From positions 248,001 through 312,000 of the forward strand of contig NZ_KB908293.1 of NCBI RefSeq assembly GCF_000382425.1: a DNA stretch of 64,000 bases. Reading direction: 5' to 3'. Positions 1 to 8,388 of this stretch are shown piece by piece; positions within the stretch are counted from its first letter, which is position 1; the number at the start of each line of letters is the position of its first letter. The notes beneath the pieces were generated by a model. That model was not told where the DNA came from. It worked only from the letters and a program-made list of their open reading frames with translations, and made no database searches. The translations under genes were made by a program, and so were the position numbers. Source of the stretch: Empedobacter brevis NBRC 14943 = ATCC 43319. Its GTDB lineage: Bacteria > Bacteroidota > Bacteroidia > Flavobacteriales > Weeksellaceae.

Positions 1-2
1 CT

Positions 3-671
3 AGTGTAAGTGTATCAATTATAGCTCGTCCCGGAGCCAAATACTCACAATATGGGATTGACCGTTATGAAATGACAACACTTGCTCCAACATTAATGTT
101 ACGTTATACAAAAGGATTGAAAGGAGTCATCAATTCAGATTTTGAATACGATAAACTTCAATTCTTATACACTCAGCCAATTTTGATCGGCTCATTCGGA
201 AAAACACTTTTAACTGTAGAAGCAGGAAAAACTTTTCAAGGAGTTCCTTTGTCTTTAATGAGTGCAATACCGGGTAACGAAAGTTATGGACAAGTATACG
301 GGACATTTTCTCAGTTAGATTATTACGAATTTGTAACAGACCAATACGCCACATTAAATTGGGAACACCATTTTAATGGATGGATTTTAAACAAAGTCCC
401 ATTCATCAAAAAATTAAAACTAAGAGAAGTTGGTTTCTTAAGAGCCGCTTATGGTGATATTTCTGAAAAAAGTAAAGCGATTAATCATTCGACAATCCAG
501 TATTTCGCTCCTAATCAACAAATCTATTATGAATACGGTTTTGGAATAGAAAACATTGGTTTTGGAAACATTAGACCGATTCGAGTTGATTTTAATTGGC
601 GCGGAAATTATAATAATTTGCCAGATGTTCGTAAATTTGGCGTGACAATCGGATTAGATTGGAATTTTTAA
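3..671 (+). CDS. DUF5686-type outer-membrane protein, C-terminal part (5' truncated by window edge)
   Basis: The reading frame is open from the first bases of the window to a TAA at 669-671, so only the last ~222 residues are present; the internal ATG at 72 is not the real start. The sequence alternates aromatic and polar residues in strand-like blocks and ends in Asp-Trp-Asn-Phe, a terminal aromatic as in outer-membrane beta-barrels. The closing part (near NLPDVRKFGVTIG) resembles the C-terminus of the DUF5686/carboxypeptidase-regulatory-like family of Bacteroidota outer-membrane proteins. The role is unknown, and substrate or partner cannot be inferred. It lies 30 bp upstream of ppa on the same strand. 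Family assignment is from recognition of the C-terminus only. Confidence 0.6.
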   Translation, partial: SVSVSIIARPGAKYSQYGIDRYEMTTLAPTLMLRYTKGLKGVINSDFEYDKLQFLYTQPILIGSFGKTLLTVEAGKTFQGVPLSLMSAIPGNESYGQVYGTFSQLDYYEFVTDQYATLNWEHHFNGWILNKVPFIKKLKLREVGFLRAAYGDISEKSKAINHSTIQYFAPNQQIYYEYGFGIENIGFGNIRPIRVDFNWRGNYNNLPDVRKFGVTIGLDWNF

Positions 672-701
672 ATAAAAAATAAATTAAATACATAGTTAAC
701 A

Positions 702-1184
702 ATGACTTTTGATGCTATTATCGAAATCCCAAGAGGATCTCGCAACAAATATGAAATGGATCACGAAACAGGAAGAATCCGTTTTGACCGTGTTTTATAT
801 TCACCGATGTTCTACCCTGCTGATTACGGTTTTGTAGAAAATACTTTAGCTTTAGACGGAGATCCAATCGACGTTTTAGTGTTCTTAACTGAACCAACAG
901 TTCCTGGATGTGTAATTGAAGTAAAAACAATTGGGGTTTTGAACATGTCTGACGACAAAGGTCGTGATGAAAAATTAATTTGTGTACCTGTTGCTGATCC
1001 AACATGGAATCAATTGGAAAGCTTAGAGGACATGAACCCTCATACTTTAAAAGCAGTTGAACATTTCTTCAAAACATACAAAGATTTGGAAAACAAAACG
1101 TGTGAAATTGAAGGTTTCGGAGATAAAGCACAAGCTGAAAAATTGTTGCAAGAAGCGAGAGATCGTTTTGTTCCAGCACACTAA
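702..1184 (+). CDS. ppa: Inorganic pyrophosphatase (family I)
   Basis: Soluble cytoplasmic Mg-dependent enzyme that hydrolyses pyrophosphate to two phosphates, pulling biosynthetic reactions forward. At 160 aa it is close to the usual family I bacterial length. The family signature DGDPIDVL is at residues 52-59, supplying the metal-binding aspartates (D52, D54, D57). A second cluster SDDKGRDEK at 83-91 contributes D84 and D89, matching the E. coli positions D97 and D102. The ATG at 702 follows an AT-rich stretch without a Shine-Dalgarno sequence, as is normal in this phylum. A strong hairpin terminator follows at 1211-1243. The gene is probably a housekeeping unit, co-oriented with the DUF5686 gene upstream. 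Confidence 0.96.
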   Translation: MTFDAIIEIPRGSRNKYEMDHETGRIRFDRVLYSPMFYPADYGFVENTLALDGDPIDVLVFLTEPTVPGCVIEVKTIGVLNMSDDKGRDEKLICVPVADPTWNQLESLEDMNPHTLKAVEHFFKTYKDLENKTCEIEGFGDKAQAEKLLQEARDRFVPAH

Positions 1185-1210
1185 ACAATAACATATTATC
1201 GTTTTATATA

Positions 1211-1243
1211 AATAGTCTTCATTTCTTTGAAGACTATTTTTTT
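1211..1243 (+). terminator. Rho-independent terminator after ppa
   Basis: A 10-bp perfect stem (AATAGTCTTC with GAAGACTATT), an 8-nt loop and a run of seven T. Confidence 0.88.
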
Positions 1244-1323
1244 ATGGTCTTTTTAATTGAAATCCTTTTGTTTATTGAATTGAAGTTATTAATTTCAAAT
1301 CTAATTAATACTTAGTTTCAATT

Positions 1324-2781
1324 ATGAAGAAAACACTTACACTTTCCTTAGCATTGCTAGGGCAGCTTATTTTTGCACAATACACAACGCCAAATGAAGG
1401 CAAAACCTATCGTATTGCAGACCTTGATGCTTTAACGGATATCCTTACATTTGATGAAGCATCTAATACTTATTTATTAACGGATGATTTAACCATTTCG
1501 GCAAATGATACATTTTTAGCCGATTCTGATTATACCTTAGTTATTTCTGAAGCTAAGCTTATAACAATTGCAGGTAAAATAGACATTAATGCTCCTAAAG
1601 AGATTTTATTTACGTCCGATTCTCCAGGTTCAAGTTATTTTAAAGGAATACGATTAGAAGAAGGTGCTATTGCAAGTTTCAATCATTTCAAAATGATTTA
1701 TGGAGGAGGAATCCGTTCTTTAAATGAAGCTTTTACAATGAATAATTCTGAAATTTCTTATCAATATGGGGGAACTTCTACTGGAGGAGCAATTAATTTT
1801 TCACGAGGAAATCCTATTATTAAAAATTCTATTTTCAAATTTAATAAAACTCCAGCTGTTGGTTCAGGAGCCAATCAAGCAGTTGCTTTAACTTTTGAAA
1901 ATAATCATTTAGAAGGAAATAATCAAGAAAACTCAAATCGCCCTCAAATTAATATGGGGCCAAGTGGAAACAACCCTACTACTATTCGTGGAAATACAAT
2001 TATCGGAGATCGTACATTGACAAGAGTCGGTGGAATTTCAGTTTCGAGTCTACTGGGTGTTCCCAACGAAGCGATAATAGAAAATAATACGATTCGTGAT
2101 AACCGTTATGGTATTACAATTTCCGGAAGTAATTCAAAAGGAAAAATAATCGGAAATATTCTTGAAAATAATAACACAGAAACAAATCCTTCGAATGGAG
2201 GAAGCGGTATTTCTATTTATCTAGCTTCAAATCCGGCTACAAATTTTATTGATATTTTTGACAATCAAATCCGTGGAAGTCTTTGGGGAATCACCAATAT
2301 TGAGAAAGGCGCATTTATCAATTTGGGTACTGCAAGTCGTCCCGGAAATAATATTTTCTCAAATAACGGAAACGGAGGGATAGTATATGCCTTATACAAT
2401 AACTCTGTCAACCCTGTTTCTGCAATAGGAAATTGTTGGATTGAAGATCAAAAATCTTCGGAAGAGCAAGTAGAGAACGTCATCGTTCATCAAAAAGATA
2501 ATGCAGCTTTAGGTGTAGTCGATTATTCTAACTTCTTGTGCAATAATTTAGAAACATCAGAGGTCAACTCAAAAAGATTTGCTTTGTATCCCAATCCAAA
2601 TCATGGGACATTTACGGTGGATACAAAAGAAAAATCTTCTTTTCAGATTTTTGATGTTAATGGTCGTTTAGTACACCAAGGAGAATTAAAAGTTGGTCAA
2701 AACGCTGTTCAAACCAATCTACCGAAAGGAGTATATATTTTAAAAACTTCTCAATCTTCTTCAAAAATTGTTGTGAAATAA
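1324..2781 (+). CDS. Secreted right-handed beta-helix protein with T9SS type A sorting domain
   Basis: A 485-aa secreted protein. Residues 1-19 are a Sec signal peptide ending in Phe-Ala-Gln. The middle (about 100-370) is full of Asn- and Gly-rich repeats of the kind N-x-I-x-G-N/N-N-x-I-x-x-N, typical of a parallel right-handed beta-helix (pectate-lyase/NosD-like fold). The last ~70 residues begin FALYPNPNHGTF and end in a KIVVK tail: the type A C-terminal sorting domain recognised by the type IX secretion system and cleaved at the cell surface. The fold is common in polysaccharide-binding or -degrading proteins, but no catalytic residues are recognisable, so enzymatic activity is not claimed. 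The gene is monocistronic between two hairpin terminators. Confidence 0.85.
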   Translation: MKKTLTLSLALLGQLIFAQYTTPNEGKTYRIADLDALTDILTFDEASNTYLLTDDLTISANDTFLADSDYTLVISEAKLITIAGKIDINAPKEILFTSDSPGSSYFKGIRLEEGAIASFNHFKMIYGGGIRSLNEAFTMNNSEISYQYGGTSTGGAINFSRGNPIIKNSIFKFNKTPAVGSGANQAVALTFENNHLEGNNQENSNRPQINMGPSGNNPTTIRGNTIIGDRTLTRVGGISVSSLLGVPNEAIIENNTIRDNRYGITISGSNSKGKIIGNILENNNTETNPSNGGSGISIYLASNPATNFIDIFDNQIRGSLWGITNIEKGAFINLGTASRPGNNIFSNNGNGGIVYALYNNSVNPVSAIGNCWIEDQKSSEEQVENVIVHQKDNAALGVVDYSNFLCNNLETSEVNSKRFALYPNPNHGTFTVDTKEKSSFQIFDVNGRLVHQGELKVGQNAVQTNLPKGVYILKTSQSSSKIVVK

Positions 2782-2809
2782 GTTCAGACAATTATATCAA
2801 ACAATTAAA

Positions 2810-2839
2810 AAAGGTTATCATTCATTCATGATAACCTTT
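2810..2839. terminator. Bidirectional terminator
   Basis: An 11-bp perfect stem (AAAGGTTATCA with TGATAACCTTT) around an 8-nt loop, lying between convergent genes. The minus strand has the better T-run, so it mainly ends the minus-strand gene at 2852. Confidence 0.8.
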
Positions 2840-2851
2840 AGCTTCTCCAAG

Positions 2852-3445
2852 CTATTTGTAATACAATTTATAATTGATTGAATAATTTTTTAGTATGTTT
2901 TGCTTTCGCATTTCCGAATGTATTTCATAATACAAATCAACAGATTGTTTTGTTCGAATCAAATCAAAATAACCATTCTCTTCAGGACAAAAAGGATTTT
3001 CATAAGACGTTTCTAAACCAATAAAATAGTTTTTAGCTTCGGCGACTTTTAATTTTAGATGAACCGGAAAAATGTATTTCCCCTGATAATTTTTGTCCAC
3101 TTCAAACCATTTATCATCGATTAAATTGGTTTTATTAGTTATTGATTTTAGAATAATTGGTTTAAAGTAATAATATTCGTTACAATAATTTTTCTTCTTC
3201 ACTTTTGATTCAAACAAAATTTCAATCGCAACAATCTCGATTTCTTTTTCATTAGGGAGCAGTAAAGTCGAGAATATTTTCAACCCAAAACTTGTGTTAT
3301 CGGTCAATCTTTCTACTTGTTTATACTTTGGCCGAAATTGTTTGTAATTGGAATAATTCATTACCTCAACTTGATTGAGATTAATGGTATCCAACTTTTG
3401 AGCAAAACTAATCACAGAAAACAGGAAGGGAATCAGAAGTTTCAT
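2852..3445 (-). CDS. Secreted protein of unknown function
   Basis: A 197-aa protein with an N-terminal signal peptide (MKLLIPFLFSVISFAQ), so it is exported to the periplasm or outer membrane. No domain is recognised. The mature part is rich in Lys, Tyr and Asn and looks beta-rich. It has two cysteines (in KNYCNEYYY and NPFCPEE) that could form a disulfide. There is no T9SS sorting domain and no lipobox Cys. The start ATG at 3443-3445 fits the signal peptide. It lies just downstream of the metB-like gene on the same strand, separated by that gene's strong terminator, so its own promoter is expected in the short gap or it depends on read-through. Confidence 0.65.
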   Translation of the reverse strand: MKLLIPFLFSVISFAQKLDTINLNQVEVMNYSNYKQFRPKYKQVERLTDNTSFGLKIFSTLLLPNEKEIEIVAIEILFESKVKKKNYCNEYYYFKPIILKSITNKTNLIDDKWFEVDKNYQGKYIFPVHLKLKVAEAKNYFIGLETSYENPFCPEENGYFDLIRTKQSVDLYYEIHSEMRKQNILKNYSINYKLYYK

Positions 3446-3451
3446 TGTATA

Positions 3452-3492
3452 AATATAAAAAGTCTGAACAATAAGTTCAGACTTTTTATATT
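3452..3492 (-). terminator. Terminator after the cystathionine gamma-synthase-like gene
   Basis: An 18-bp perfect inverted repeat with a 5-nt loop (AATAA). The A-rich and T-rich flanks make it symmetric. It starts 19 bases beyond the minus-strand stop at 3511. Confidence 0.85.
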
Positions 3493-3510
3493 TATTTTAT
3501 CTTATCAAGA

Positions 3511-4662
3511 TTAAATCAAGTTCAAAACTTGTTCTAAATCTTCTAATAAATCATCAATATCCTCGATACCAACAGATAGACGAATCAAATCATCTGTAAT
3601 CCCAATTTCAGCACGTTTTTCAGCTGGAATAGATGCATGTGTCATTGTCGCCGGGTGATTTGCTAACGATTCAACTCCACCTAAAGATTCAGCCAAAGTG
3701 AACACTTTTAAATTTTCTAAAATTTTGAACGCATCTTCTTTTTTACCAGAAGTTAATGTAAATGTTACCATTCCTCCGAAATCTTTCATTTGCTTTTTCG
3801 CAATTTCGTGTTGTGGATGATTTTCCAAACCTGGATAATAGGTATGAGCAACTTTTGGATGAGCTTCTAAAAATTGTGCGATTTTCATTCCATTTGAACA
3901 GTGACGATCCATACGAACAGCCAACGTTTTGATTCCGCGTAAAACTAAATAAGAATCTTGTGGTCCTAAAATTCCTCCTGTTGCAAATAAATTGAAGTGA
4001 ACATCTGTTGCCAATTGATCAGAGTTAACTATGATAGCTCCTGCAACCAAATCCGAGTGACCTCCTAAATATTTCGTTGCCGAATGCATCACGATATCTG
4101 CTCCCAATTCGATTGGACGTTGTAAATATGGCGACGCAAATGTGTTGTCAACCGCGACTAAAATATCAGCTTTTTTTGCTTTTGCCGCATCATTTACTGC
4201 TTTGATGTCAACCACTTTCATCAATGGATTTGTAGGTGTTTCAACCCAAACCATTTTTGTATTTTCGTTGATTAAAGCTACAACAGCCTCAACATTTGTC
4301 ATATCTACGAAATGGAATTTCAATCCAAATTTTTCATAAACACGAGTAAATAAACGGTATGATCCTCCGTACAAATCATCCATCGCAATGATTTCATCAC
4401 CGGGTTTGAATAATTTTAACACACCATCGATTGCTGCTAATCCAGAACCAAATGCAAAACCTGCAACTCCTCCTTCGATAGATGCTAAAGCATTTTCTAA
4501 TGCCGAACGCGTTGGATTTGCTCCACGAGAATATTCGTATCCTTTGTAATCTCCTGGCGATTTTTGAGCAAATGTAGATGTTTGGTAAATGGGAGTCATT
4601 ACTGCTCCTGTAGAAGGGTCGTGATGTTGCCCTCCGTGTATAGCTTTTGTATTGAATTTCAT
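3511..4662 (-). CDS. Cystathionine gamma-synthase / gamma-lyase family PLP enzyme
   Basis: A 383-aa member of the Cys/Met metabolism PLP-dependent (trans-sulfuration) family, near the normal length of ~380. Visible motifs: the YEYSRGANPTRSALE block at residues 42-56, the active-site region YGGSYRLF near 98-105, and the PLP-lysine motif HSATKYLGGHSD with K197. Cystathionine gamma-synthase, gamma-lyase and O-acetylhomoserine sulfhydrylase share these motifs. The overall sequence looks closest to the synthase/lyase branch, but substrate cannot be settled by eye, so no symbol is given. The ATG at 4660-4662 is preceded by a TATATTTG -7 box. The gene is monocistronic, ending at the terminator 3452-3492. 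Confidence 0.88.
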   Translation of the reverse strand: MKFNTKAIHGGQHHDPSTGAVMTPIYQTSTFAQKSPGDYKGYEYSRGANPTRSALENALASIEGGVAGFAFGSGLAAIDGVLKLFKPGDEIIAMDDLYGGSYRLFTRVYEKFGLKFHFVDMTNVEAVVALINENTKMVWVETPTNPLMKVVDIKAVNDAAKAKKADILVAVDNTFASPYLQRPIELGADIVMHSATKYLGGHSDLVAGAIIVNSDQLATDVHFNLFATGGILGPQDSYLVLRGIKTLAVRMDRHCSNGMKIAQFLEAHPKVAHTYYPGLENHPQHEIAKKQMKDFGGMVTFTLTSGKKEDAFKILENLKVFTLAESLGGVESLANHPATMTHASIPAEKRAEIGITDDLIRLSVGIEDIDDLLEDLEQVLNLI

Positions 4663-4683
4663 TTTGAATGCTTTAAACTATAG

Positions 4684-4691
4684 CAAATATA
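4684..4691 (-). promoter_or_regulatory. Putative -7 box (TATATTTG) for the PLP enzyme gene
   Basis: An exact match to the Bacteroidota -7 consensus TAnnTTTG, 22 bases upstream of the minus-strand start at 4662. No TTG was found at the expected -33 distance. Confidence 0.5.
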
Positions 4692-4732
4692 TGGAGTTTT
4701 ATTTATTCTTGGATTTAAAGATTTGTTAGAAT

Positions 4733-5344
4733 TTATTTCGGAATATTTTTGGATTCAATAAGAACATTTTCTACAATGTAAATATTAAAAATAGAAGGTT
4801 TAACTTTTATAATTGCATGATTTTTTGTCAAGCTGATTGTTTCAAGTTGCTGATATAAATCCTTATTCAAATCTAACTTTTCGACTTCATCTCTAAAATT
4901 AATTTTTAAGTTATAATAATCTCCTCCTCTTCTATATCTACCTTTCTTTATTTCTAAAATTTCACAATTTTCTCTGATTGCTGATTCTGTAGCAAAATCA
5001 TTAACCAAGTATTTTAGTCCAAAATTACATAGAATTGAAATAAAAAAGGATAAAACAAACGAGACTAGAATATTGACAGTCCAATGATCAAAACTTGCTA
5101 TTTTTCGTTTAATTATTGGAATGTTTAAAATCAAATAAATCAGAAAACTGATGAATAAATAGATAATTAAGTAATACCACCACTTCACATTCAATAGAAT
5201 TATCTCATCATTTCTATATAACAGATATAGAACAACAAAATAAATAAGGTAAATTATAGTTGTATATCTATTTATTTTCTTATCCTCTTTTTCATTTCTA
5301 GTTCTTTCTTTTTTACCTATAGAATTATTCACCTTTCCTCCCAT
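4733..5344 (-). CDS. Membrane protein of unknown function, coupled to recO
   Basis: A 203-aa protein with a charged N-terminus (residues 1-25), then three hydrophobic stretches (about 28-45, 55-78, 88-112) that look like membrane helices, followed by a ~90-residue hydrophilic, Lys- and Asp-rich C-terminal domain. No family is recognised. Its ATG (5342-5344) overlaps the recO stop by one base in a TAATG arrangement, indicating translational coupling and placement at the end of the dprA-porZ-recO gene run. It may be a lineage-specific addition. Function cannot be inferred from the recO link alone. Confidence 0.6.
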   Translation of the reverse strand: MGGKVNNSIGKKERTRNEKEDKKINRYTTIIYLIYFVVLYLLYRNDEIILLNVKWWYYLIIYLFISFLIYLILNIPIIKRKIASFDHWTVNILVSFVLSFFISILCNFGLKYLVNDFATESAIRENCEILEIKKGRYRRGGDYYNLKINFRDEVEKLDLNKDLYQQLETISLTKNHAIIKVKPSIFNIYIVENVLIESKNIPK

Positions 5345-6063
5345 TAGCTAAACAATTCATGTAAAACTTGTAACGATTTTGGCTTTTTGAAATTATTGGT
5401 GTGAATTTGGTAGTATTTCACCAAGATTTCAAGTAATAAAGAACGTTGCGGTTGATTAAATGTATTTTTTGAATTTTCTGTAAAATTGATTTCTAACAAT
5501 TTTTTGAATAAGGCTGTTTCATCTGCTTTCAGCATATTAATAGATGAATTGGAATTCGTAAAAAAACCATTCTCTAAATCGAACAAGCTCCCATCCATTT
5601 CTAAGTTGGGATAAAATCCAAGGAAATGGGATAGTTGAATCAAAAAAATCAAATGAAAATCGGCAAAATCTTCTTTCTTCTGATCAAATTCTTTCAACGA
5701 ATGTTCAATATAAAAATACAAATCGGAATTATCCGTTTCTTCTTTTAGAACTAAGTTTAAAATCTCTGCCAGGAAAAAAACGATGGCAGATTTAATTGGA
5801 TGGAAATGCAAGGTTTCGTAATAATAAGAAGTTTGGGCCGATCTAAGAAACACCAACTGCTGTTCATTTGATTTAGGCTGAAAACTTAACTCTAGCTCAG
5901 TAAGCGGAAAATACAACGATGTATTTCGTTTCTTTTTAGAGAAAACACCTTTTGCGATAAATGACTTTAATCCAAAATCTTGTGTATAGCAACGAATAAT
6001 TAAACTCGTTTCACCATATTTTAAACTTGAAAGCACAACTGCTTTGGTTTCTAAAATCTTCAT
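5344..6063 (-). CDS. recO: DNA repair protein RecO
   Basis: RecO works in the RecF pathway, annealing single strands and loading RecA with RecR on SSB-coated DNA. The 239-aa length is normal. The N-terminal OB-fold domain (about residues 1-80) opens with the typical MKILETKAVVLSSLKYGETS and contains the conserved YTQDFGLKSFIAKG block; the helical C-terminal domain follows. The zinc-binding cysteines found in many RecO proteins are not seen here. The start overlaps the porZ stop in TAATG, and the stop overlaps the next gene's start in the same way, so three genes are translationally chained. Confidence 0.93.
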   Translation of the reverse strand: MKILETKAVVLSSLKYGETSLIIRCYTQDFGLKSFIAKGVFSKKKRNTSLYFPLTELELSFQPKSNEQQLVFLRSAQTSYYYETLHFHPIKSAIVFFLAEILNLVLKEETDNSDLYFYIEHSLKEFDQKKEDFADFHLIFLIQLSHFLGFYPNLEMDGSLFDLENGFFTNSNSSINMLKADETALFKKLLEINFTENSKNTFNQPQRSLLLEILVKYYQIHTNNFKKPKSLQVLHELFS

Positions 6064-8330
6064 TAACGAACAACTGCAATTTTCAGCGTTTTGGTTTCAG
6101 TTCCATCTGCATTTGTCATCAAAACTAAATAAATTCCTGAAGCTACAGGCTTTCCTTTTGCATTATTTGTATTCCATTCTACAACTCCTCCATCAGCTTT
6201 TTTCTCAAAAATTAAATTACCAACAACATCTGTAATCTTAACCAACGCTCTATTTGGAAGGTTTTTTATCGTAATGTTTCCTTTATATTCTGGTCTATAT
6301 GGATTAGGGTATACAATTGCATTATTAAAATTAGTTGACTCTATCGAAACATCTCCATTGTAAGAAACAACTCCTTTTTCAGTAGCAAAATATACTTTCC
6401 CTGTCGATTCATCAATCGAAACATCATACACAATATCTGATGGCAAAGGAGAATTCTTTGTTGTAAAATGTAGTTTTGTCTCTTCTCCGTTATCCGAAAC
6501 ATAATACACTCCTGCTCCATTGGTTGTCATCCATTTTCTATTCGCATTATCAACTTTTATCGCATAAATACCTACATCAGTTAACAATGCCTCCGGAATT
6601 CCATCTTGAATGATGACAATTGGCTCAGCAGAAAAATTACTATTATCAACAGCAGATTCAATTCCATATGTAACAGCTAAACCTTGGTCCGTTCCTATCC
6701 ATAAATTTCCATTTTTATCTAAAGCCGTTGACCAAATGTTATTAGTTGGTAATGATTGTTCTCCTGTTCTCACTATATTTCCTAAAACTTCGTATGTGTC
6801 TTTTCTCAAAACCGCTACACCTCCAGAACGAGCTTGTGGAATATAAATATATTTATTGTCTATAATTGGAGATAAGGCGTTCGAAGAATTTTGATTTATT
6901 CGTTGTTTTGAAACCCAACCTCCATTTTTAGTTTTAACTGCTAATGAGTTTACATTATCTTTTAAAGCCGAATAATTCGGTGTTCCACTTGCCATACATG
7001 CTGCATCACAATACCAACTTTGAGAAAGATAAAAATTCCCTAAACCATCAAAACTTCCTCCTCCAAAACGATATATCTGAGGTAAAGGTGATTTGATATG
7101 ATTGGGTTTATTTACACTATTATTAAATTCGAAAATTCCTATAAAAGATCCTCCCCAATTTGTTACTTCTGCATATGGAATCACCATAAAATGGTTTTCA
7201 TCTGTTGGATCTACTGCAACTTTAATAATATCTTTTGCGCCTTCTAAATCTTTCTCTGAACTAAAATGATTCCAATTTTTACTGTCAAAATAAGAGAACC
7301 CGTCCGCATTAAACATTAGATTATTAAAACTTTCCATTGCTCCCGGAGCAATCCAAACTTTATTCTTTTGAGCTGTAACTGAATACGATTTATTGCTATA
7401 TGGCCCCTGTGGTTTATAAAAAAGGTTATCCGAGCTTAAATTAATTAATCCATTTTTTGTTGAACCTCCGTAATAAATATTATTAATAAGGATTCCTGTA
7501 TTAAAATTTATTGCTTGATTTTCTTCGTCTGTTTTAGAGAAATCTTTACCACTTAATGTTGAAATTTTATCATTCTGAGCTATGATCAATTCGTTATTCG
7601 TCGCTTTTAAATCTTCTATCAAATTATAGGAACGTAAACTTCCAGAAATAGTGTTCAGATTATTTCCCTCTGAATAATAAATTTCATTGTTAAAAAGCTC
7701 AATATTCGAAATGTTTTGACCAGAAGTAATTGCCGTCCATGAGTTAATATTCGGATTATTTAATTTATTTTGGAGTGTGCTTGAATAAATTCCATTTGTG
7801 GTCGCAATATATAGGACATTTTCGCTAATTGTTGCATCATTAACAACCATCGAATTTGTACGAGTCGTTTCTTTGAATTCTTCATCTTTCAAATCGTACG
7901 AAACAATTCCAAAAGTGCCAGAAATAAATGCGATGCCTTCGTTAATATAAATATGATTTATTTTTTTATCTCCATTGAAACCATTCCATTTAATATCCAA
8001 CACCATCGTCGATTCTCCAGAGCGCAACAAATCTAATCCTCCATTCTCATAACCTACTAAAAAAGAATCTGAAGCTAAGTCATAAGCCATTGCGGAAATA
8101 CCAACATGATTCAAAAAATTGGTCTTGTTTAACTTAATCCAATCACTTGTTGGATTTTGAAAATTAAATAAGAAAATTCCGTTTTCAGTTCCACAATAAA
8201 TCACTCCGTTCACTTCCTCCAACAATTTTACATTATTATAAGAGAAAAGGTCATTCCAACGCGCTTTATCATTTTGAGCGTTTAAACCTGTGAAAATCAT
8301 GGCTATGATAATGAAAAGTGTTGTCTTCAT
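6063..8330 (-). CDS. porZ: Type IX secretion system component PorZ (beta-propeller protein)
   Basis: PorZ is a cell-surface part of the T9SS attachment complex, involved in handing anionic lipopolysaccharide to sortase PorU. The 755-aa protein has a signal peptide (MKTTLFIIIAMIFTGLNAQ). It has many propeller-blade repeats of the kind NGIFLF, NGIYSS and GLAVTYG with NLWIGTDQGLAV (two-component-regulator propeller type), and ends in a CTD-like module starting YPNPYRPEYKG and ending LKIAVVR. A longer frame beginning with TTG at 8339 exists, but the ATG at 8328-8330 gives a proper signal peptide and is chosen. The PorZ-recO adjacency supports the identification. A TATTTTTG box lies directly before the start. 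Confidence 0.86.
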   Translation of the reverse strand: MKTTLFIIIAMIFTGLNAQNDKARWNDLFSYNNVKLLEEVNGVIYCGTENGIFLFNFQNPTSDWIKLNKTNFLNHVGISAMAYDLASDSFLVGYENGGLDLLRSGESTMVLDIKWNGFNGDKKINHIYINEGIAFISGTFGIVSYDLKDEEFKETTRTNSMVVNDATISENVLYIATTNGIYSSTLQNKLNNPNINSWTAITSGQNISNIELFNNEIYYSEGNNLNTISGSLRSYNLIEDLKATNNELIIAQNDKISTLSGKDFSKTDEENQAINFNTGILINNIYYGGSTKNGLINLSSDNLFYKPQGPYSNKSYSVTAQKNKVWIAPGAMESFNNLMFNADGFSYFDSKNWNHFSSEKDLEGAKDIIKVAVDPTDENHFMVIPYAEVTNWGGSFIGIFEFNNSVNKPNHIKSPLPQIYRFGGGSFDGLGNFYLSQSWYCDAACMASGTPNYSALKDNVNSLAVKTKNGGWVSKQRINQNSSNALSPIIDNKYIYIPQARSGGVAVLRKDTYEVLGNIVRTGEQSLPTNNIWSTALDKNGNLWIGTDQGLAVTYGIESAVDNSNFSAEPIVIIQDGIPEALLTDVGIYAIKVDNANRKWMTTNGAGVYYVSDNGEETKLHFTTKNSPLPSDIVYDVSIDESTGKVYFATEKGVVSYNGDVSIESTNFNNAIVYPNPYRPEYKGNITIKNLPNRALVKITDVVGNLIFEKKADGGVVEWNTNNAKGKPVASGIYLVLMTNADGTETKTLKIAVVR

Positions 8331-8336
8331 AATGCA

Positions 8337-8344
8337 CAAAAATA
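8337..8344 (-). promoter_or_regulatory. Putative -7 box (TATTTTTG) for porZ
   Basis: An exact TAnnTTTG match ending only six bases before the porZ ATG, implying a nearly leaderless transcript. No clear -33 element was found. Confidence 0.45.
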
Positions 8345-8388
8345 CTGTAAATTATAACAAGAAATCTTACTAAAAATTGTATCTATCA